This document shows, piece after piece, positions 51,130 to 60,942 of a DNA stretch of 64,000 bases. The position numbers were made by a program, and so were the translations under genes. The stretch's first letter is position 1. Each line of letters opens with the position of its first letter. Origin of the DNA: JAAYRQ01 sp035647235 (GTDB lineage: Bacteria > Bacillota > Syntrophomonadia > Syntrophomonadales > Syntrophomonadaceae); the NCBI GenBank assembly GCA_964514235.1, contig CAZEPV010000008.1:1-64000 (forward strand). Reading direction: 5' to 3'. The notes beneath the pieces were generated by a model, which searched no databases, was not told the DNA's origin, and was given only the letters and a program-made list of their open reading frames with translations.

Positions 51130-52146
51130 ATGAATTTGACTAGCATAAAAATTTTAGGAATAGAGACATCATGTGATGAAACTGCGGCAGCCATCGTTCA
51201 AGATGGCAAAACTATATTATCCAATATAATAAATTCGCAGATAAGTATTCACCAACAGTTTGGTGGGGTAGTTCCAGAAGTAGCTTCGAGGAAACATATT
51301 GAAAATATAGCCATGGTAATTGATTTAGCTTTTAAGGAAGCTAATTTAAATTATAGGGATATTGATGCTATTGCTGTTACTAATGAGCCAGGTTTGATTG
51401 GGGCTTTATTAGTAGGGGTTTCCTTTGCTAAGGCATTTGCCTATGCACTAGATAAACCACTTATTGCAATTAACCATTTGCAGGGACATATTTATGCTAA
51501 TTTTTTAGAAAATCAAGACATTGCATTCCCTGCGGTCTGTTTAGTAGTATCGGGTGGGCACACAAGTCTTATAATAATGCAGGACAAAACGACTTATGAG
51601 ATGATTGGGGCTACTCGTGACGATGCAGCTGGGGAGGCTTTTGATAAGGTTGCTAGGTTTATGGGCCTGGGATACCCTGGTGGGCCTGCAGTACAAAAGG
51701 CAGCTGAACTTGGGCAAGCAGGCCTAGTAAAACTGCCTCGAGTTTTTTTGGACAGGGGTGACTTTGACTTTAGTTTTAGTGGTCTAAAAACTGCTACTAT
51801 GAATATGTGGAACAAACTCTCTAGGAGAGGTGAGGCTAATGTCAATCACATGGCAGCGGAATTTCAACAGGCTTTGGTGGAAGTCCTAGTTGAAAAAACA
51901 ATTAGGGCTGCTGAAAAATATAGGGTTAAATCGGTATTATTGGCAGGTGGGGTAGCAGCTAACCAAAAGTTACGGGAATTAATGACTATAAAGGCTGAGG
52001 AAAGTAACTATGACCTATATTATCCTGCCTTGAATTTATGTACCGATAATGCAGCCATGATAGCTGGTCTAGCATACCATGACTATATTAATAGTAGCTT
52101 TGCCCCATTAAATCTCAATGCATATTCCAGTCTTAGGTCCTTGTGA
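51130..52146 (+). CDS. tsaD: tRNA N6-adenosine threonylcarbamoyltransferase TsaD
   Basis: The catalytic subunit of the t6A system. ILGIETSCDETAAAIV opens the ASKHA fold; the metal-binding HxxxH is in AINHLQGHIYANF; VSGGHTSL and LLAGGVAANQKLR are conserved. 338 residues is standard. It is the last gene of the tsaE-tsaB-rimI-tsaD operon; no terminator is obvious in the 150-base gap before lgt. Confidence 0.95.
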   Translation: MNLTSIKILGIETSCDETAAAIVQDGKTILSNIINSQISIHQQFGGVVPEVASRKHIENIAMVIDLAFKEANLNYRDIDAIAVTNEPGLIGALLVGVSFAKAFAYALDKPLIAINHLQGHIYANFLENQDIAFPAVCLVVSGGHTSLIIMQDKTTYEMIGATRDDAAGEAFDKVARFMGLGYPGGPAVQKAAELGQAGLVKLPRVFLDRGDFDFSFSGLKTATMNMWNKLSRRGEANVNHMAAEFQQALVEVLVEKTIRAAEKYRVKSVLLAGGVAANQKLRELMTIKAEESNYDLYYPALNLCTDNAAMIAGLAYHDYINSSFAPLNLNAYSSLRSL

Positions 52147-52298
52147 AAAACATATGTGGATAATGTGCATAAGTCTGTTGATAACTAATTCTGCTTTAAA
52201 TTATATTAAAATGGGATTAATGGAATCGGAGATGGCAAAACAGTCGAAAATGCGAGTTTTCTATCTTGTGGATAAGAAAATAATAAAGGGGTGTTTTT

Positions 52299-53054
52299 AT
52301 GTACCCAGTCCTATTTAAAATCGGCAATTTATCTATTCACTCCTGGGGATTAATGCTAGCTATCGCTGTATTGATTAGCATATATGGGGTAAGCAAGCTT
52401 TTCGAGCGGGAAGGTTTAAACAAAGATAAAGTTGTGGATATGATTTTACTAATGATTATCGCTGGGATTATTGGTTCTAGAATAGCCTATATATTAGTTT
52501 ATGAAAGGGTACTTTTATGGACTGATCCACTAAGCCTTTTTACCATAACTTCAGGAGGTATATCGGGTTTAATTTGGTATGGGGGATTAGTAGCTGGAGC
52601 TATTCCATTTTTAATTTATTTACGTCGAAATAACTGGTCTTTTTGGCAGGTGGCCGATATCCTAGCCCCCTTTGTGGCTTTAGGTTATGCCATTGTTAGA
52701 ATAGGTTGTTTTTTAAATGGCTGTTGTTATGGAGCTATAACGGATTCAGCTTGTGGGGTGGTATTTCCTTATGTGGACTCATTTACTAGGTTTCCCACCC
52801 AAATATATAGTTCCATATTAAACTTTTTATTATTTGCTTTTTTAATCTGGCTATATCCCCGTCGCAAGTTCACAGGACAAGTAATTATTTATTATATTTT
52901 AGGTTATTCTGTATACCGATTTATTATTGAATTTTTCCGGGAAAGTATCATAATGTATGGTCCTATTACCTTAGGACAAGTTTACACTTTACTTTTATTG
53001 GGCATAGGCATCTTGTTATACTTTTGGCGGAAATCTAGCTTGGGGAGGGAATGA
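52299..53054 (+). CDS. lgt: Prolipoprotein diacylglyceryl transferase (Lgt family)
   Basis: A membrane enzyme with about seven hydrophobic segments that attaches diacylglycerol to lipobox cysteines. Conserved regions are SIHSWGLMLAIAVLISIYGV, GLIWYGGLVAGAI and ALGYAIVRIGCFLNGCCYG. The last is the cysteine-rich variant of the usual GRWGNFFNQE block, seen in a subset of Lgt-like proteins. Substrates in this window include the ZnuA- and DctP-type lipoproteins. The FTHF cyclo-ligase gene begins four bases after its stop. Confidence 0.88.
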   Translation: MYPVLFKIGNLSIHSWGLMLAIAVLISIYGVSKLFEREGLNKDKVVDMILLMIIAGIIGSRIAYILVYERVLLWTDPLSLFTITSGGISGLIWYGGLVAGAIPFLIYLRRNNWSFWQVADILAPFVALGYAIVRIGCFLNGCCYGAITDSACGVVFPYVDSFTRFPTQIYSSILNFLLFAFLIWLYPRRKFTGQVIIYYILGYSVYRFIIEFFRESIIMYGPITLGQVYTLLLLGIGILLYFWRKSSLGRE

Positions 53055-53057
53055 CTT

Positions 53058-53630
53058 ATGTTAGAAAAAAGACAAAATCTGCGGGATGAAATGCTGCAAA
53101 AAAGAAATGCCTTATCACCAGAAGTAGTTAAGGCATATAGTGCTACAATTTGCCGCAAGCTTGAGGAACTTCCGTATTTTGAAAATGCCCAGCACATAAT
53201 GGGCTTTTCTAGTTTTGGCCATGAAATTCAGCTAATGCCTTTTTTAGAAACCCTAACTGCTGAAAAGCAAATTCTATTGCCTCGGGTTGAAAAAGGTGGG
53301 GCTATGGTAGCAGTTCCCTTTACTGGTTGGGGAGGGGTCAAAAGTGGTCCTTTTGGCATAAAGGAGCCTATCGGCCAGCCATTTGCTTTAGACTTAATTG
53401 ATGTAGTTATTGTACCAGGCTTAGTTTTTGATAATAAGGGATATAGGTTAGGTTATGGCAAAGGCTATTATGATCGTTTTTTAAAAGAACTGAGATCAGA
53501 CGCCTTCTTTTGTGGGGTTTGTTTTGATTTCCAGATTCAGGAGGACATTTACCCTACCGAACAGGATGTAGCTGTCCACTGGATAGTCACAGAAAAGTCA
53601 GAAATAGTAGTAGATTGGGATTACTTTTAA
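53058..53630 (+). CDS. 5-formyltetrahydrofolate cyclo-ligase
   Basis: Converts 5-formyl-THF to 5,10-methenyl-THF using ATP. The diagnostic motif is KGYRLGYGKGYYDRFL near residue 130; the N-terminal KRQNLRDEMLQKRNALS and PGLVFDN are also conserved. 190 residues is standard. It is coupled to lgt by a four-base gap. A bidirectional terminator follows. Confidence 0.93.
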   Translation: MLEKRQNLRDEMLQKRNALSPEVVKAYSATICRKLEELPYFENAQHIMGFSSFGHEIQLMPFLETLTAEKQILLPRVEKGGAMVAVPFTGWGGVKSGPFGIKEPIGQPFALDLIDVVIVPGLVFDNKGYRLGYGKGYYDRFLKELRSDAFFCGVCFDFQIQEDIYPTEQDVAVHWIVTEKSEIVVDWDYF

Positions 53631-53643
53631 AATAAAGCTAAAA

Positions 53644-53675
53644 TAAAATCGGGAAAGTAGACTTTTCCGATTTTA
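53644..53675. terminator. Bidirectional terminator between convergent genes
   Basis: TAAAATCGGGAAAG and CTTTTCCGATTTTA form a 14-bp stem (one G-U pair) with the loop TAGA. The A-run and T-run suit both directions. Confidence 0.8.
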
Positions 53676-54074
53676 TGCGTTATCTATAATGGCCATAGTA
53701 CAGCGGGATATGCAGACTAATTTCTCATTTTCATCATAAATTCTAATATCCCAGACCAGGGTTTTTCTACCTATATGTATAGGACTACCAATCGCTTTAA
53801 CTACCCCATCCCGCTTGCTTCTTATATGATTGGCATTAATCTCTAATCCTACTGCATGTTGAGTCTTGGGATTAATAAATTGATAAGAACCTGCTGAAGC
53901 TACAGTTTCTGCAATTACAACGGAAACACCCCCATGCAATAAGCCAAAAGGCTGATGGGTTTTCGGTGTGACTGGCATAGTTGCGATTACTTCTTCAGGT
54001 GTATATTTGGTGATTTCTATACCTAGTGTCGCCATTACCGTATTAGAATAATCAAATAAATCATCATGTTTCAT
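53673..54074 (-). CDS. PaaI-family hot-dog thioesterase (133 aa)
   Basis: A single hot-dog domain. HQPFGLLHGGVSVVIAETVASAGS matches the PaaI/YbgC-like motif HGG with the downstream Glu that acts in thioester hydrolysis. Members hydrolyse acyl-CoA, often aryl- or short-chain acyl-CoA. A GGGGGGG run lies upstream of the ATG. It is a monocistronic minus-strand gene between the FTHF cyclo-ligase and pflA. Confidence 0.87.
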   Translation of the reverse strand: MKHDDLFDYSNTVMATLGIEITKYTPEEVIATMPVTPKTHQPFGLLHGGVSVVIAETVASAGSYQFINPKTQHAVGLEINANHIRSKRDGVVKAIGSPIHIGRKTLVWDIRIYDENEKLVCISRCTMAIIDNA

Positions 54075-54165
54075 TTCGGCCCCCCCTTAATCCTTACTTA
54101 CCATTATATGATATTAATAGCCTAATTAAAATAAGCTTTATAAGTTAGGATGAAAAATCCTAAAT

Positions 54166-54909
54166 TTATATGTTAGCATAAACTTGGATATTTGTAATCT
54201 GGGCGATTTGCTTTTGGATACTTGCAATTTTTCCAGGAGTCGGAACCTCAATATCATTTAATTCATATTTTAAGTTTAGCAATTCCCATTTATGGACTCC
54301 TAGAGTATGGTAGGGGAGCAGGTCTATTCTTTCTACACTAGATAGGCCTTTTATAAATTGGGCCAAGCTGACTATATCGTCGGCATTATCGGTGAGGCCA
54401 GGGACTATTACATACCTGATCCAGATGGGAACATTGGCTGCGGAAATAAAATTTAAGTTTTTAATATTAAGCATATTATCTAGGCCAGTAAGCTTTTGGC
54501 TATTAGAAGGATCCATATGTTTTATATCGGCTAAAACCAGGTCTGTATATGCTAGCACTTCTTCTAAAAGTGGGCTTTTTACGTATAGGGATGAATCAAA
54601 GGCGGTATGGATATTATTTTCACGACATTCCTGAAAAACCTTTTTAACAAAAGGGGCTTGCAGGAGGGGTTCACCCCCTGAAAAAGTAATACCCCCATTA
54701 GAAGCGGTAAAATACGGTTTGGCCCGCATAATTATCTGCATCAGTTCTGCCACCGTATAAGTTCGGGCTTTGGCTGATTTTATAGCCCAGGCGTCGGGGT
54801 TATGACAGTATTTGCAACGTAGATGGCAGCCTTGCAAAAAAATAAGGGTGCGGATTCCTGGCCCATCAAGTGTGCTAAAAGTATCAATAGAATGAACTAG
54901 ACCTTGCAA
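54166..54909 (-). CDS. pflA: Pyruvate formate-lyase-activating enzyme (radical SAM)
   Basis: The radical SAM cluster motif is C28-x3-C32-x2-C35 in GCHLRCKYCHNPD, followed by NGGITFSGGEPLLQ. It uses SAM to place the glycyl radical on pyruvate formate-lyase. It starts at TTG 54909 after GAAGGTGG. It lies 23 bases downstream of pflB on the same strand and so shares its transcript. Confidence 0.95.
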   Translation of the reverse strand: MQGLVHSIDTFSTLDGPGIRTLIFLQGCHLRCKYCHNPDAWAIKSAKARTYTVAELMQIIMRAKPYFTASNGGITFSGGEPLLQAPFVKKVFQECRENNIHTAFDSSLYVKSPLLEEVLAYTDLVLADIKHMDPSNSQKLTGLDNMLNIKNLNFISAANVPIWIRYVIVPGLTDNADDIVSLAQFIKGLSSVERIDLLPYHTLGVHKWELLNLKYELNDIEVPTPGKIASIQKQIAQITNIQVYANI

Positions 54910-54932
54910 ATTAAGACCACCTTCATTTTATT

Positions 54933-57158
54933 CTACATGGTTTTATAAAATGTCCTAGTAATAATTTCTTCCTGATGTTCCCGAGACAATTTTATAAAAT
55001 GCACTGCATAACCGGAAACTCGGATAGTTAAATCGGGATATTTTTCCGGGTGTTTTATAGCATCTTTTAAGGTATCTAGATTAAGTACATTGATATTAAT
55101 GTGGTGGGCATCTTGGATAAAATATCCTTTCAACAGGGCGACTAAGTTGTTGATCCTTTCATCATCAGACACCCCAAGAGCAGGTGGGACAATGGAGAAG
55201 GTGTAGGAAATGCCGTCTTTAGCATATTTGTAAGGCAGTTTAGCCACCGAGTTACAAGCGGCGATAGCTCCATGCTCCTCACGTCCATGCAGGGGGTTGG
55301 CCCCTGGGGCTAAAGGTTCACCTTTTTTCCTACCATCAGGGGTAGTCCCAGTATGTTTGCCATACATAACATTAGAAGTAATAGTAAGGATAGATAAGGT
55401 GTGAACCGAATTTTTGTAAGTAGGGTGGTTACGCAACTTTTGTATAAACTTTTCTACTAATTTAACAGCCAGCATATCTACCCTATCATCATCATTGCCG
55501 AATTTGGGGAAGTCGCCTTCGGTAACAAAATCGGTAATAATCCCCCTTTCATCCTTGATTACCTTTACTTGGGCATATTTAATAGCACTCAAAGAATCTG
55601 CTACTACGGATAATCCCGCTATTCCGAAGGCCATAAATCGGGTCAATTCGGTGTCATGTAGGGCTAATTCGATTCTTTCGTAGGCATACTTGTCATGCAT
55701 ATAATGGATAATATTCATAGTATTTACGTAGAGGGCAGTCAGCCAGTCCATTTGTATTTCAAACCTATGCATTACTTCTTCATAATCCAAGTATTCCTTT
55801 TCATAAATAGGTAGTTTGGCTCCTACTTGTTGGCCAGTAATTTCATCAATTCCACCATTTAGTGCATAAAGCAAAAGTTTGGCTAAATTACACCTAGCCC
55901 CAAAGTACTGACTTTCTTTACCTAGACGCATGGCGGAAACACAGCAGGCAATGGCATAATCATCACCAAAATCCTGCCTCATCAAATCATCATTTTCGTA
56001 TTGGATGGCACTAGTATCTATGGAAAGTTTGGCCACATAATCAAGAAAGTGGTCGGGTAAGTTTTGCGACCATAATACTGTCATATTAGGTTCTGGTGCT
56101 GGACCTAAGTTGGTCAAGGTGTGCAGAAAGCGAAAACTACTTTTGGTGACCAATGGCCTGCCATCTACTCCAGCCCCCCCAATAACTTCCGTAATCCAAT
56201 TAGGATCACCAGCGAATATTTCGCTATAGGCTGGGGTTCTTAGATGTCTAACTAACCTTAACTTGATTACTAATTGGTCTATTAATTCCTGGGCTTCTGC
56301 TTCCTTTATAAGACCGCTTTGTAAATCCCGTTCCAGGTAAATATCTAGAAATGTAGATATACGCCCCAGGCTCATAGCAGCCCCATTCTGTTCCTTGATA
56401 GCGGCCAAAAAGCCGAAATACAACCACTGGATGGCTTCCTGAGCGTTCCGAGCTGGTTTACTTATATCATAGCCGTAGGAATCAGCCATTATTTTTAATT
56501 CTTCCAATGCTTGGATTTGGTCGAATAGTTCCTCCCGAAGTCTAATTTTTTCATCATTCATTTGCTTATTGGCTAAAGTAAGGTCTTGTTTTTTGCCAGC
56601 AATAAGTAAGTCTACTCCATATAGACTAATCCGTCGGTAATCCCCGATTATTCTGCCCCGACCATAGGAATCGGGCAAGCCAGTTATAATCCCCACTTTC
56701 CTAGCCAATTTCATTTCGGGAGTATAAGCCGCAAATACCCCATCATTATGGGTGCGGCGGTGTTTTTTAAAAAAGGTTTCTAGTTGGGGGTTGAGCTCAT
56801 AACCATAAGCCCTACAAGCTGTTTTACTGTGTCTAAGCCCCCCATAAATATTAATAGCTCTTTTAAGTGGTTGATCGGTTTGCAGGCCTACGATTAGTTC
56901 CAAGTCCTTATCAATGTAGCCTGGGGGGTGGCTGGTTATATTAATTGGAGTATCGGGATCCACTGACAAAACCCCATCATTATGCAATTCCGCTTTTAAT
57001 AAATCTTGACACTTTTGCCATAAACCTTGAGTCCTATTACTAGGTCCCGCTAGAAAGTTGGCATCACCAGAGTAGGGCAAGTAATTTTTCTGAATAAAAT
57101 CCCTAACATTGATATCATGTGTCCATTTGCCCCCATGAAAATTTTGCCATGCTGCCAT
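54933..57158 (-). CDS. pflB: Formate C-acetyltransferase (pyruvate formate-lyase)
   Basis: A glycyl-radical enzyme converting pyruvate and CoA to acetyl-CoA and formate. The adjacent active-site cysteines are Cys405-Cys406 in AIACCVSAM. The radical glycine is Gly716 in RVSGYAVHFIKL near the C-terminus. TPDGRKKGEPLAPGANP is another family block. 741 residues is full length. It works with the downstream pflA and offers acetyl-CoA and formate under anaerobic conditions. Confidence 0.96.
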   Translation of the reverse strand: MAAWQNFHGGKWTHDINVRDFIQKNYLPYSGDANFLAGPSNRTQGLWQKCQDLLKAELHNDGVLSVDPDTPINITSHPPGYIDKDLELIVGLQTDQPLKRAINIYGGLRHSKTACRAYGYELNPQLETFFKKHRRTHNDGVFAAYTPEMKLARKVGIITGLPDSYGRGRIIGDYRRISLYGVDLLIAGKKQDLTLANKQMNDEKIRLREELFDQIQALEELKIMADSYGYDISKPARNAQEAIQWLYFGFLAAIKEQNGAAMSLGRISTFLDIYLERDLQSGLIKEAEAQELIDQLVIKLRLVRHLRTPAYSEIFAGDPNWITEVIGGAGVDGRPLVTKSSFRFLHTLTNLGPAPEPNMTVLWSQNLPDHFLDYVAKLSIDTSAIQYENDDLMRQDFGDDYAIACCVSAMRLGKESQYFGARCNLAKLLLYALNGGIDEITGQQVGAKLPIYEKEYLDYEEVMHRFEIQMDWLTALYVNTMNIIHYMHDKYAYERIELALHDTELTRFMAFGIAGLSVVADSLSAIKYAQVKVIKDERGIITDFVTEGDFPKFGNDDDRVDMLAVKLVEKFIQKLRNHPTYKNSVHTLSILTITSNVMYGKHTGTTPDGRKKGEPLAPGANPLHGREEHGAIAACNSVAKLPYKYAKDGISYTFSIVPPALGVSDDERINNLVALLKGYFIQDAHHININVLNLDTLKDAIKHPEKYPDLTIRVSGYAVHFIKLSREHQEEIITRTFYKTM

Positions 57159-57219
57159 AAAAATACCCCCTAATAATTCTGCTTATATTGTTTGAATTAA
57201 AAGGGGATTTATACATAGT

Positions 57220-57660
57220 TTAAAATCTAATCCCTGGTCTAGGAACCTTTTGAAAACTATTGGTTAAGCTGTAGCCTAGTATTATCCCTGTTACTGTTGT
57301 AACACTTTGGGTCATTAAGCTGCCCATTAAACCCTGCAAGAAAAACAAACTCAAATTACTATAATATAGGACTGGTGACAAATAAAGGAATAAGGCTGGC
57401 AGGGTAAGAAAAATTAGTTGTAATTTATTTATTTGCCACTGGCTATTTTTGAAGTCTGCCTGTACTAGCCAATTAGCACCCAATATAAGGCCGATTATTA
57501 AAGGTGGGCCAAAGACTAAATATATGTAAGTAAATAGGCCTATATCAAAAGTGTTTTTGTAGGCACCCGAAAGGCGTACAGTAAAAATAATATAAGAGAA
57601 GAGTATTAAACTATAGATGATTTGTTTGGCCACTCGTTTAGTTAGGCTATTATCACGCAA
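57220..57660 (-). CDS. Four-helix membrane protein of unknown function (146 aa)
   Basis: Four hydrophobic segments (about residues 12-30, 40-62, 82-102, 104-128) and a short basic N-terminus. It starts at TTG 57660 after GGAGGG. There are no motifs that I recognise. It lies upstream of pflB on the same strand with a 61-base gap, so cotranscription is possible. Confidence 0.65.
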   Translation of the reverse strand: MRDNSLTKRVAKQIIYSLILFSYIIFTVRLSGAYKNTFDIGLFTYIYLVFGPPLIIGLILGANWLVQADFKNSQWQINKLQLIFLTLPALFLYLSPVLYYSNLSLFFLQGLMGSLMTQSVTTVTGIILGYSLTNSFQKVPRPGIRF

Positions 57661-57788
57661 TTATTTTTCCCTCCTTTCACTTCCAAATATATTTTCTTTT
57701 TAGTATACAGGAATAATAAGAAAATTGCCCCTAAATCCAGGATATATTATACTTATAGCTAGTCTAAGGATATGGGGTTGACTACAAA

Positions 57789-59708
57789 TTGATTGTTTTA
57801 CAAGCGGAAGATTTGTCTGTGACTTTCGGGGTTCAGACTGTTTTAGATAAAGTTAGTTTAGTAGTTAATGAGGGAGAAAGGCTAGGAATAGTGGGAGCCA
57901 ATGGCTCTGGGAAAACTACTCTTTTAAAATGCTTGACCCAGCAATTGGAAGCCGATAGTGGAAAAATATATTTTTCTTCACTTACCTCATTAGCCTATCT
58001 GGAGCAACTTCCAGAATACCAGGATAATAGTACAATTTGGGATGTGGTAATGGATAATTTCGCCCCTTTACTAGCCATGCGTAATAATTTGCGACAAATC
58101 GAGGCAGAGATGGCCCAAGCAAGTGGTGGAAAGTTAGATAGACTAATGTCCCAGTATGCCCAGATTACGGGGGAATATGAATATAGTGACGGTTATTCAT
58201 GTGAAAATATAGCAGCTAAAATTTTAACGGGCTTAGGTTTTGGGGAATCCGAATTTACCCGCCAAATCATAAGCCTAAGCGGTGGGGAGAAAACTCGGCT
58301 TAATATGGCCCGTTTATTAACCTTGGAACCAGATGTCCTGTGTTTGGATGAGCCCACTAACTACCTAGATATGGAGGCCGTAGAATGGCTGGAAGAATAC
58401 CTAGCTGCTTACAATGGTACCGTAATTCTAGTATCACATGATAGGCTGTTTTTGGATAAGGTTGCTAGCCGAATTTTAGAAATAAGTAGCAGCAAACTCT
58501 ACTCCTATCCAGGCAACTATTCTAATTACTTGAAATTAAAAAGAGTTAATTCCTTAGCCTGGGAGAAAGCATATCAAAAACAGCAGATATATATCAAAAA
58601 AACTGAAGCTTATATAGAAAGATTTAAGGCAGGTATAAAAGCCAAACAAGCCTCAGGGCGCAAAAAGCAATTAGAAAGGCTGGAAGGCCTAGAGAAATTG
58701 GCAATAGAACCGAAAATAGCACCATGGGAATTCAACCTAAAGCAAACCAGTGGACTTAAGGTTTTAAAAGTTGAAAACCTAAGCAAATCATACGATAAAA
58801 AGCTTTTTCATCATATAAATATTAATTTACAAAAGGGGGATAAGGTAGCCCTAATAGGACCTAATGGTTGTGGGAAAACTACCTTGCTTAAAATTATTGC
58901 GGGCTTACAATTGCCAGATGCTGGAGAAGTTCAACTAGGAAATAGGGTTATCGTAGGCTATTTTTCTCAGGAATTTGAGGATTTGGATGGAGACAATACT
59001 ATCCTAGATGAAATTATTTATAATTTTGATATTACTATAGAAAAGGCCCGGGACTTACTGGGACGAATGCTTTTTACGGGTGATTATGTCTTAAAAAACA
59101 TAAAAAATCTGAGCGGGGGCGAAAAAGCCAGGCTTTCCATTTTGAAATTAATCTTAACTGGGGCTAATTTTCTGATACTCGATGAGCCTACTAATCACCT
59201 AGATATAGAAAGCAGGTTAGTTATTGAGGAAATTTTAGCTGACTACCCTGGGACTATCATACTAGTTTCGCATGATAGATATTTTATTGACCAAATCGCT
59301 AGCCAAATTTTAGCTTTCGAAAACCAAAGTATTACTTCCTATTTAGGCAATTATAGTTATTACCATAGTAAAAGGGTAATAGAAAATGATAATTCAAAAA
59401 CCAAAGCGGAAATAGTCGACCCCTCACCGCAACAAGTGCTTAGAAGGGAGCAAAAAGAGAAGGAAAGAGTTGAACGTAGGCTTAAACGAAATTTAGCTGA
59501 ATTAGAGGAAAAGATTTCGGCTAGGGAAAAAGAAATGGGGGATATTAACACTGAACTTATTAGCCCTAAGAACTTTTCCGAGCCAGAGAAGCTACAACTT
59601 CTAAGTGAAAAATTAGCAGAATTGGAAACTGAAGTTTCTGATTTATATGAAAAATGGGAAGAATTAGGGATGCAAGCGGAAAGTAATGGAATAAGGATTT
59701 ATGGATAA
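57789..59708 (+). CDS. ABC-F family ATPase (639 aa)
   Basis: Two ABC domains in one soluble chain without membrane segments. Walker A motifs are GANGSGKTTLL and GPNGCGKTTLL; signatures are LSGGEKTRL and LSGGEKARL; Walker B motifs end LDEPTNYLD and LDEPTNHLD. A linker of charged helices joins them, and a C-terminal coiled coil (about residues 550-635) closes the chain as in Uup-like members. ABC-F proteins act on the ribosome, in translation control or antibiotic protection. It starts at TTG 57789 with a weak ribosome-binding site. Confidence 0.93.
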   Translation: MIVLQAEDLSVTFGVQTVLDKVSLVVNEGERLGIVGANGSGKTTLLKCLTQQLEADSGKIYFSSLTSLAYLEQLPEYQDNSTIWDVVMDNFAPLLAMRNNLRQIEAEMAQASGGKLDRLMSQYAQITGEYEYSDGYSCENIAAKILTGLGFGESEFTRQIISLSGGEKTRLNMARLLTLEPDVLCLDEPTNYLDMEAVEWLEEYLAAYNGTVILVSHDRLFLDKVASRILEISSSKLYSYPGNYSNYLKLKRVNSLAWEKAYQKQQIYIKKTEAYIERFKAGIKAKQASGRKKQLERLEGLEKLAIEPKIAPWEFNLKQTSGLKVLKVENLSKSYDKKLFHHININLQKGDKVALIGPNGCGKTTLLKIIAGLQLPDAGEVQLGNRVIVGYFSQEFEDLDGDNTILDEIIYNFDITIEKARDLLGRMLFTGDYVLKNIKNLSGGEKARLSILKLILTGANFLILDEPTNHLDIESRLVIEEILADYPGTIILVSHDRYFIDQIASQILAFENQSITSYLGNYSYYHSKRVIENDNSKTKAEIVDPSPQQVLRREQKEKERVERRLKRNLAELEEKISAREKEMGDINTELISPKNFSEPEKLQLLSEKLAELETEVSDLYEKWEELGMQAESNGIRIYG

Positions 59709-59722
59709 AAGGAGCTTGAAAA

Positions 59723-60808
59723 TTGCGCAACAAAAAAGAAAAAATAATTATAGTAGGAGTAAGGTCGCCTCGGGTGGGATTTTCCGAATTCCAGGGCGAT
59801 ATGGAAGAGTTGACTGGCCTGGCCGAAGCTGCTGGTGGGGAAGTAGTATCTTCTTTATCACAAACGCGGCAAAGACCAGAACCCGCTACATATATTGGAC
59901 GAGGCAAAGTGCAGGAATTATTACACTTAGCAGAGGAATTGGAAGCAGATTTAATCGTATTTAACACCGAATTAACCCCAGTGCAATTACGCAATCTGGA
60001 GGAAAGTTTATCTAGGCGGGTAATAGATCGCACTATGCTCATTCTTGATATTTTTGGACAAAGGGCTAGGTCACGGGAAGGTATCTTGCAAGTTGAATTA
60101 GCTAGATTGCAATACCAATTACCTAGGCTAACTGGAGTAGGTAGCCAGTTAAGCCGAATCGGTGGTGGTATAGGCGCTAGGGGTGCTGGAGAACAAAAAC
60201 TAGAATTAGATCGTAGGCAGATTAGGAGAAGAATAAAAGATATTAAAAAACAAATGGAGAAAGTAGAAAAAACCAGGCAATTACACCGCAGACAAAGGGA
60301 GAGAGCCGGGCTTCCCATAGTATCCTTAGTTGGCTATACTAATGCGGGGAAATCCTCCTTATTTAATGCCCTTTGTGAAATAGGCCATCAAAGTGGTGCC
60401 AAACAAGTAGCAGCCCATAATAAATTATTCCAGACCTTAGATACTACCACTAGGAAAATAACTTTTAATTCTGCCCAAGAGGTGCTCATAAGTGATACAG
60501 TCGGCTTTATTAAGGACCTACCCCATAATCTAGTAGCTGCTTTTAAGTCGACATTAGAAGAGGCTATTGAGGCTGATGTCCTAATAAATGTGGTAGACGT
60601 TTTTGATCCCAATTATATGGAGAAAATATTAGTAGTAGAAGAAGTCCTACAAGAATTAGGAGCCGACCTTGATAAGGTAATAACGGTTTTAAACAAAGCT
60701 GACTTATTAGATAATATTCCCTCAGGTGGTGGCGATATCTATATATCGGCTAAAACAGGCTTAGGTTTAGATAAGCTATTAACCAGGATTGAAGATTTAA
60801 CCTTATAA
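59723..60808 (+). CDS. hflX: GTPase HflX
   Basis: A ribosome-associated GTPase. The N-terminal HflX domain has RPEPATYIGRGKVQEL and DIFGQRARSREGILQVELA; a coiled-coil stretch follows; and the G domain has P-loop GYTNAGKSSLFNAL, G3 DTVGFI and G4 NKAD. HflX splits stalled or heat-stressed ribosomes. It starts at TTG 59723 after AAAGGAG, 14 bases after the ABC-F stop, so the two ribosome-acting proteins form an operon. Confidence 0.94.
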   Translation: MRNKKEKIIIVGVRSPRVGFSEFQGDMEELTGLAEAAGGEVVSSLSQTRQRPEPATYIGRGKVQELLHLAEELEADLIVFNTELTPVQLRNLEESLSRRVIDRTMLILDIFGQRARSREGILQVELARLQYQLPRLTGVGSQLSRIGGGIGARGAGEQKLELDRRQIRRRIKDIKKQMEKVEKTRQLHRRQRERAGLPIVSLVGYTNAGKSSLFNALCEIGHQSGAKQVAAHNKLFQTLDTTTRKITFNSAQEVLISDTVGFIKDLPHNLVAAFKSTLEEAIEADVLINVVDVFDPNYMEKILVVEEVLQELGADLDKVITVLNKADLLDNIPSGGGDIYISAKTGLGLDKLLTRIEDLTL

Positions 60809-60942
60809 GCCTGCATTAGTTCCAATCTGATATTGAAAATACTAGTAGCCTACCTTTTGATTTACCGATGATTTTGGTAGACATACATAATAGGACAAAG
60901 TAAAATTGAAAAGATAGATAAGCTCTTTTTAAGGAGACAATT

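Noticed and set aside
52147..52298. Small plus-strand frame between tsaD and lgt
   Set aside because: It begins inside tsaD in another frame, lacks a ribosome-binding site and has no recognisable features.
59566..60318. 250-codon minus-strand frame
   Set aside because: Antisense to the ABC-F end and hflX; both plus-strand genes have complete, convincing motifs.
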